A DNA stretch of 6,768 bases from JAWWPY01 sp964412845. GTDB taxonomy: Bacteria; Actinomycetota; Actinomycetes; Streptosporangiales; Streptosporangiaceae. Every line of letters starts with the position of its first letter. Position 1 is the stretch's first letter. Made by a program: the position numbers and the translations under genes. Of the stretch, positions 5,024 through 6,768 are shown piece after piece. The notes below the pieces were generated by a model. The model searched no databases. It worked only from the letters and a program-made list of their open reading frames with translations, and was not told where the DNA came from. The stretch is taken from assembly GCA_964412845.1 (NCBI GenBank), contig CAYPQM010000250.1, forward strand, positions 1 through 6,768, written 5' to 3'.

Positions 5024-6523
5024 CTAGGGCGCGATGTTCCATTGCTGGCAGGTGTTGCCGAGCCCGATCCACTGGTCCACGGCCGTGCCGTTCGCCGTTC
5101 CGCAATTCACCGCGTCAAGGGACAACGAGTTGCCGCGGTTGACGAGCACGTAGTGCCCGCTGCTGATTGGAACGACGCTCCATTGCTGGCAGGTGTTACC
5201 GAGCGAGGACCACAGGTCCACGGCGGTGCCGTTCGCCGTTCCGCAGTTCACGGAGTCGAGGACAGTCCCGCTGTGCACGTTGGTGATGGTGTAGTAGCCG
5301 CTGCCGACGCTGGCGAACTTCCATTGCTGGCAGGTGTTGCCGAGCGACGCCCAGAGGTCGATCCTGGTCCCGTTGGCCGTCCCGCAGTTAATGGCGTCGA
5401 GAACCGTGCCGCTGTGCTGGTTGGTCAGCCGGTAGGCGGTGCCGGCGACCGGGAAACTGGCGCCCACGTTCCCGTAGTTAACTGACACGATGTTGGCCTG
5501 CACCGAGTTGTCGGCAGCATCCGTCGGGTAGCCGGCGGTCATGACCCCTTCGAAGAACGTTCCGATGGAGGCCTTGCTATTGTCACCGCCGGTGCCCAGG
5601 ACGATGGCCCCTTCCTGGTGCATGGGGGCATACCCGCCCAGGTTGGGCAGCGCACCGTTGTACCAGGTGGTCAGGCTGCCCGATTGCGAGTTGCCGCCCT
5701 TGATGGCATATGTTGTCGTCCCGTTGTCCTTGACCAGGGCGGTGACGAACGCGCTTGAGTTGCCATGGTTATTCGTGTCGGAACCATTTGCCCCCGCGAA
5801 CAGCCCGTTTTCCAGGTCAGCCTGAACCCAGGGACCAGATCCGGAACACGGGCTGAACCAGCACTCCGTGCCGAAGTTGATCGCGTCCATGTGGCCGTTG
5901 CCGTTGTCGTCGCTATTCGTCTCGGCGTTCCCATAGTCGAAGCAGCACCCGTTGTTCACGTGGCTGCCGCTGGCCACCATGTACGCACCCTGCGCTGCGC
6001 TGCCGGTGGCGACGCCGTGCGTGGCGTTGTCCCGGTAGCCGACACCAGCCGTGACGTCGAGCCCGTAGACTTGGTGGCCGCCGGCCATCACCGGCAGCGC
6101 CATCGCGTTCGCGCCGACGTCCTGCCCGCCGTTCCCGCCCGGCCCCTCGATGGTGAGGTTGTTATGCTCCGCGGACTGGTCAAAGATCTCCGTGATGGTG
6201 CACGACGTGCCGGCGCAGAACGTGTTCTGCGCCGCGGCGTTGGCGTAGCCGCCCGCGGTGAGCGTCGAGATGTTGGTGGTCGCGGAATCTGACGCGCGCT
6301 TGACCTGGTAGAGAGGGCCGTTGTACGCGGCGTAGAGCGCTCGCACCGTGCTGTGCGCGGCGACGCAGGACGTGCCCGCGGCAGCGTAGATGTCGCACGG
6401 GAGTGACACCGCGGCCTGCGACGTGCCAGGCGCGCCAATCAGCGAGCCGGCGGTGAGCGCGACTACCGCGCCCGCGAACAGCAGTGCCTTTCTCAAATGC
6501 CCAGGTCGTGACCAAACAATCAT
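5024..6523 (-). CDS. abfB: Secreted GH54 alpha-L-arabinofuranosidase with CBM13 (ricin-type) lectin domain
   Basis: The enzyme releases terminal alpha-L-arabinofuranose from arabinoxylan, arabinan or related glycans outside the cell. The 499-residue protein has a signal peptide (1 to about 37, TSQA|AVS), a GH54 catalytic domain (about 41-360, beginning LPCDIYAAAGTSCVAAHSTVRALY) and a ricin-type beta-trefoil (363-499). Key residues are E238 in WVQADLENGLF (nucleophile) and D314 in GTGGDNS (acid/base). They align with E221 and D297 of Aspergillus kawachii AbfB at a constant offset of 17, as do vicinal Cys193-Cys194 in NNGCCFDYGN (176-177). Fungal GH54 enzymes carry CBM42; this one has CBM13 instead. 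The ATG at 6523 has GGGAGA (6532-6537) 8 nt upstream. Codons look slightly less G/C-biased than in its neighbours. Its stop is 94 nt before osmC, and no function links the two. Confidence 0.95.
   Translation of the reverse strand: MIVWSRPGHLRKALLFAGAVVALTAGSLIGAPGTSQAAVSLPCDIYAAAGTSCVAAHSTVRALYAAYNGPLYQVKRASDSATTNISTLTAGGYANAAAQNTFCAGTSCTITEIFDQSAEHNNLTIEGPGGNGGQDVGANAMALPVMAGGHQVYGLDVTAGVGYRDNATHGVATGSAAQGAYMVASGSHVNNGCCFDYGNAETNSDDNGNGHMDAINFGTECWFSPCSGSGPWVQADLENGLFAGANGSDTNNHGNSSAFVTALVKDNGTTTYAIKGGNSQSGSLTTWYNGALPNLGGYAPMHQEGAIVLGTGGDNSKASIGTFFEGVMTAGYPTDAADNSVQANIVSVNYGNVGASFPVAGTAYRLTNQHSGTVLDAINCGTANGTRIDLWASLGNTCQQWKFASVGSGYYTITNVHSGTVLDSVNCGTANGTAVDLWSSLGNTCQQWSVVPISSGHYVLVNRGNSLSLDAVNCGTANGTAVDQWIGLGNTCQQWNIAP
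5027..5437 (-). repeat. Three 141-bp internal repeats encoding the beta-trefoil lectin
   Basis: The block starting CCATTGCTGGCAGGTGTT on the plus strand recurs at 5039, 5180 and 5321, a strict 141-bp (47-residue) period. Each unit encodes a ricin subdomain with a Cys pair and a QxW motif: C380/C398 with QQW 399-401, C427/C445 with QQW 446-448, C474/C492 with QQW 493-495. About 80 bp of each unit is closely similar between copies, notably the parts encoding NCGTANGT and LGNTCQQW. Confidence 0.93.
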
Positions 6524-6531
6524 CGTGAATA

Positions 6532-6537
6532 TCTCCC
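6532..6537 (-). promoter_or_regulatory. Ribosome binding site of the GH54 gene
   Basis: GGGAGA on the minus strand is 8 nt before the ATG at 6523, a normal spacing that supports this start. Confidence 0.6.
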
Positions 6538-6616
6538 ATTCCGGTGGGGCGTGGCACGAATGCCTGAGGGGCCCGGGCCTGGATCGGGAATTTACAATGC
6601 GAACGACCGCCGCGGG

Positions 6617-6645
6617 CAGTTAAGAACACGCGGCCCGCACGTCAA
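6617..6645 (-). promoter_or_regulatory. Possible sigma-70-type promoter of the GH54 gene
   Basis: On the minus strand TTGACG (6640-6645) is followed after 17 nt by TAACTG (6617-6622). The -35 box is strong and the -10 is weak. It would give a leader of roughly 85 nt before the ATG at 6523. The leader (6524-6610) has a 10-bp GGCCCGGGCC palindrome at 6570-6579 but nothing I recognise as a riboswitch. Confidence 0.35.
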
Positions 6646-6678
6646 CAAGCTAACTCTCGGCCTGACGGCAAACAGCAG

Positions 6679-6692
6679 TGTGAGCGCTAACA
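6679..6692. promoter_or_regulatory. LacI-family-type operator upstream of the GH54 gene
   Basis: TGTGAGCGCTAACA is a 14-bp palindrome with one mismatched pair and the central AGCGCT typical of LacI-family sites in actinobacteria (compare the CebR site TGGGAGCGCTCCCA). It lies about 34 bp upstream of the proposed -35 box, so it may act at that promoter, at another one, or at a divergent gene beyond the right edge. A related sequence with one extra base lies at 6732-6742. The regulator gene is not in the window. Confidence 0.5.
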
Positions 6693-6768
6693 ACTAGGAC
6701 GGTCGAGTGGGGCGTATAGGCCTCCGGGTGAGTTAGGCGCTCGAATAGCGCGATGCCATTACTATGGC

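Noticed and set aside
5765..6292. Plus-strand open frame of 175 codons inside the GH54 gene
   Set aside because: It is a shadow of the GH54 catalytic domain, whose motifs are unmistakable on the minus strand.
6553..6564. Small hairpin in the GH54 leader (GGCA-TTCG-TGCC on the minus strand)
   Set aside because: The stem is only 4 bp and lies in a region with many chance GC palindromes; not enough to call a regulatory RNA.
6755..6768. Inverted repeat GCCAT-TACT-ATGGC at the window end
   Set aside because: It has 5-bp arms only and is cut by the edge, so its context cannot be judged.

Overview
The window is GC-rich DNA with strongly G/C-biased third codon positions. Together with GTG starts, alanine/glycine-rich secretion signals, surface-anchored glycosidases and a GH54 arabinofuranosidase, this points to a saprophytic, high-GC actinomycete. 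It is draft sequence: a run of exactly 100 N (3790-3889) interrupts one gene.

Plus strand, left half (about 1-3956). Three secreted or surface proteins lie in one tight operon. The first gene enters from off the left edge. The 27-bp repeat array and the proline-rich stretch at 1-478 are its coding sequence and not intergenic DNA; it ends in a beta-rich ectodomain, one membrane helix and an arginine-rich tail. Its stop overlaps by 4 nt (GTGA) the start of a GH99-like glycosidase that also has a signal peptide, a C-terminal membrane helix and an RRRR tail. About 26 nt after that comes a secreted purple-acid-phosphatase-like metallophosphoesterase cut by the assembly gap; the sequence after the gap reads like the end of an Ig-like domain.

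Middle (3957-5023). A 12-bp-stem hairpin lies between the converging operons. On the minus strand are a MarR-family regulator and, upstream of it, an OsmC peroxiredoxin with both catalytic cysteines, forming a small peroxide-defence unit (osmC then marR).

Right part (5024-6768). A minus-strand secreted GH54 alpha-L-arabinofuranosidase carries a ricin-type CBM13 beta-trefoil made of three 47-residue repeats that are also clear in the DNA (141-bp period). Its upstream region has a possible sigma-70-type promoter and a near-perfect 14-bp LacI-type palindrome.

Taken together, the window suggests extracellular attack on glycans: a GH99-like enzyme and an unrecognised partner displayed on the membrane, a phosphatase, and an arabinose-releasing enzyme with a lectin module, alongside an independent redox-stress pair. 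I see no CRISPR array, tRNA, rRNA, insertion sequence or phage gene. No wholly new system is evident; the least explained item is the repeat-bearing, membrane-anchored protein at the left edge.
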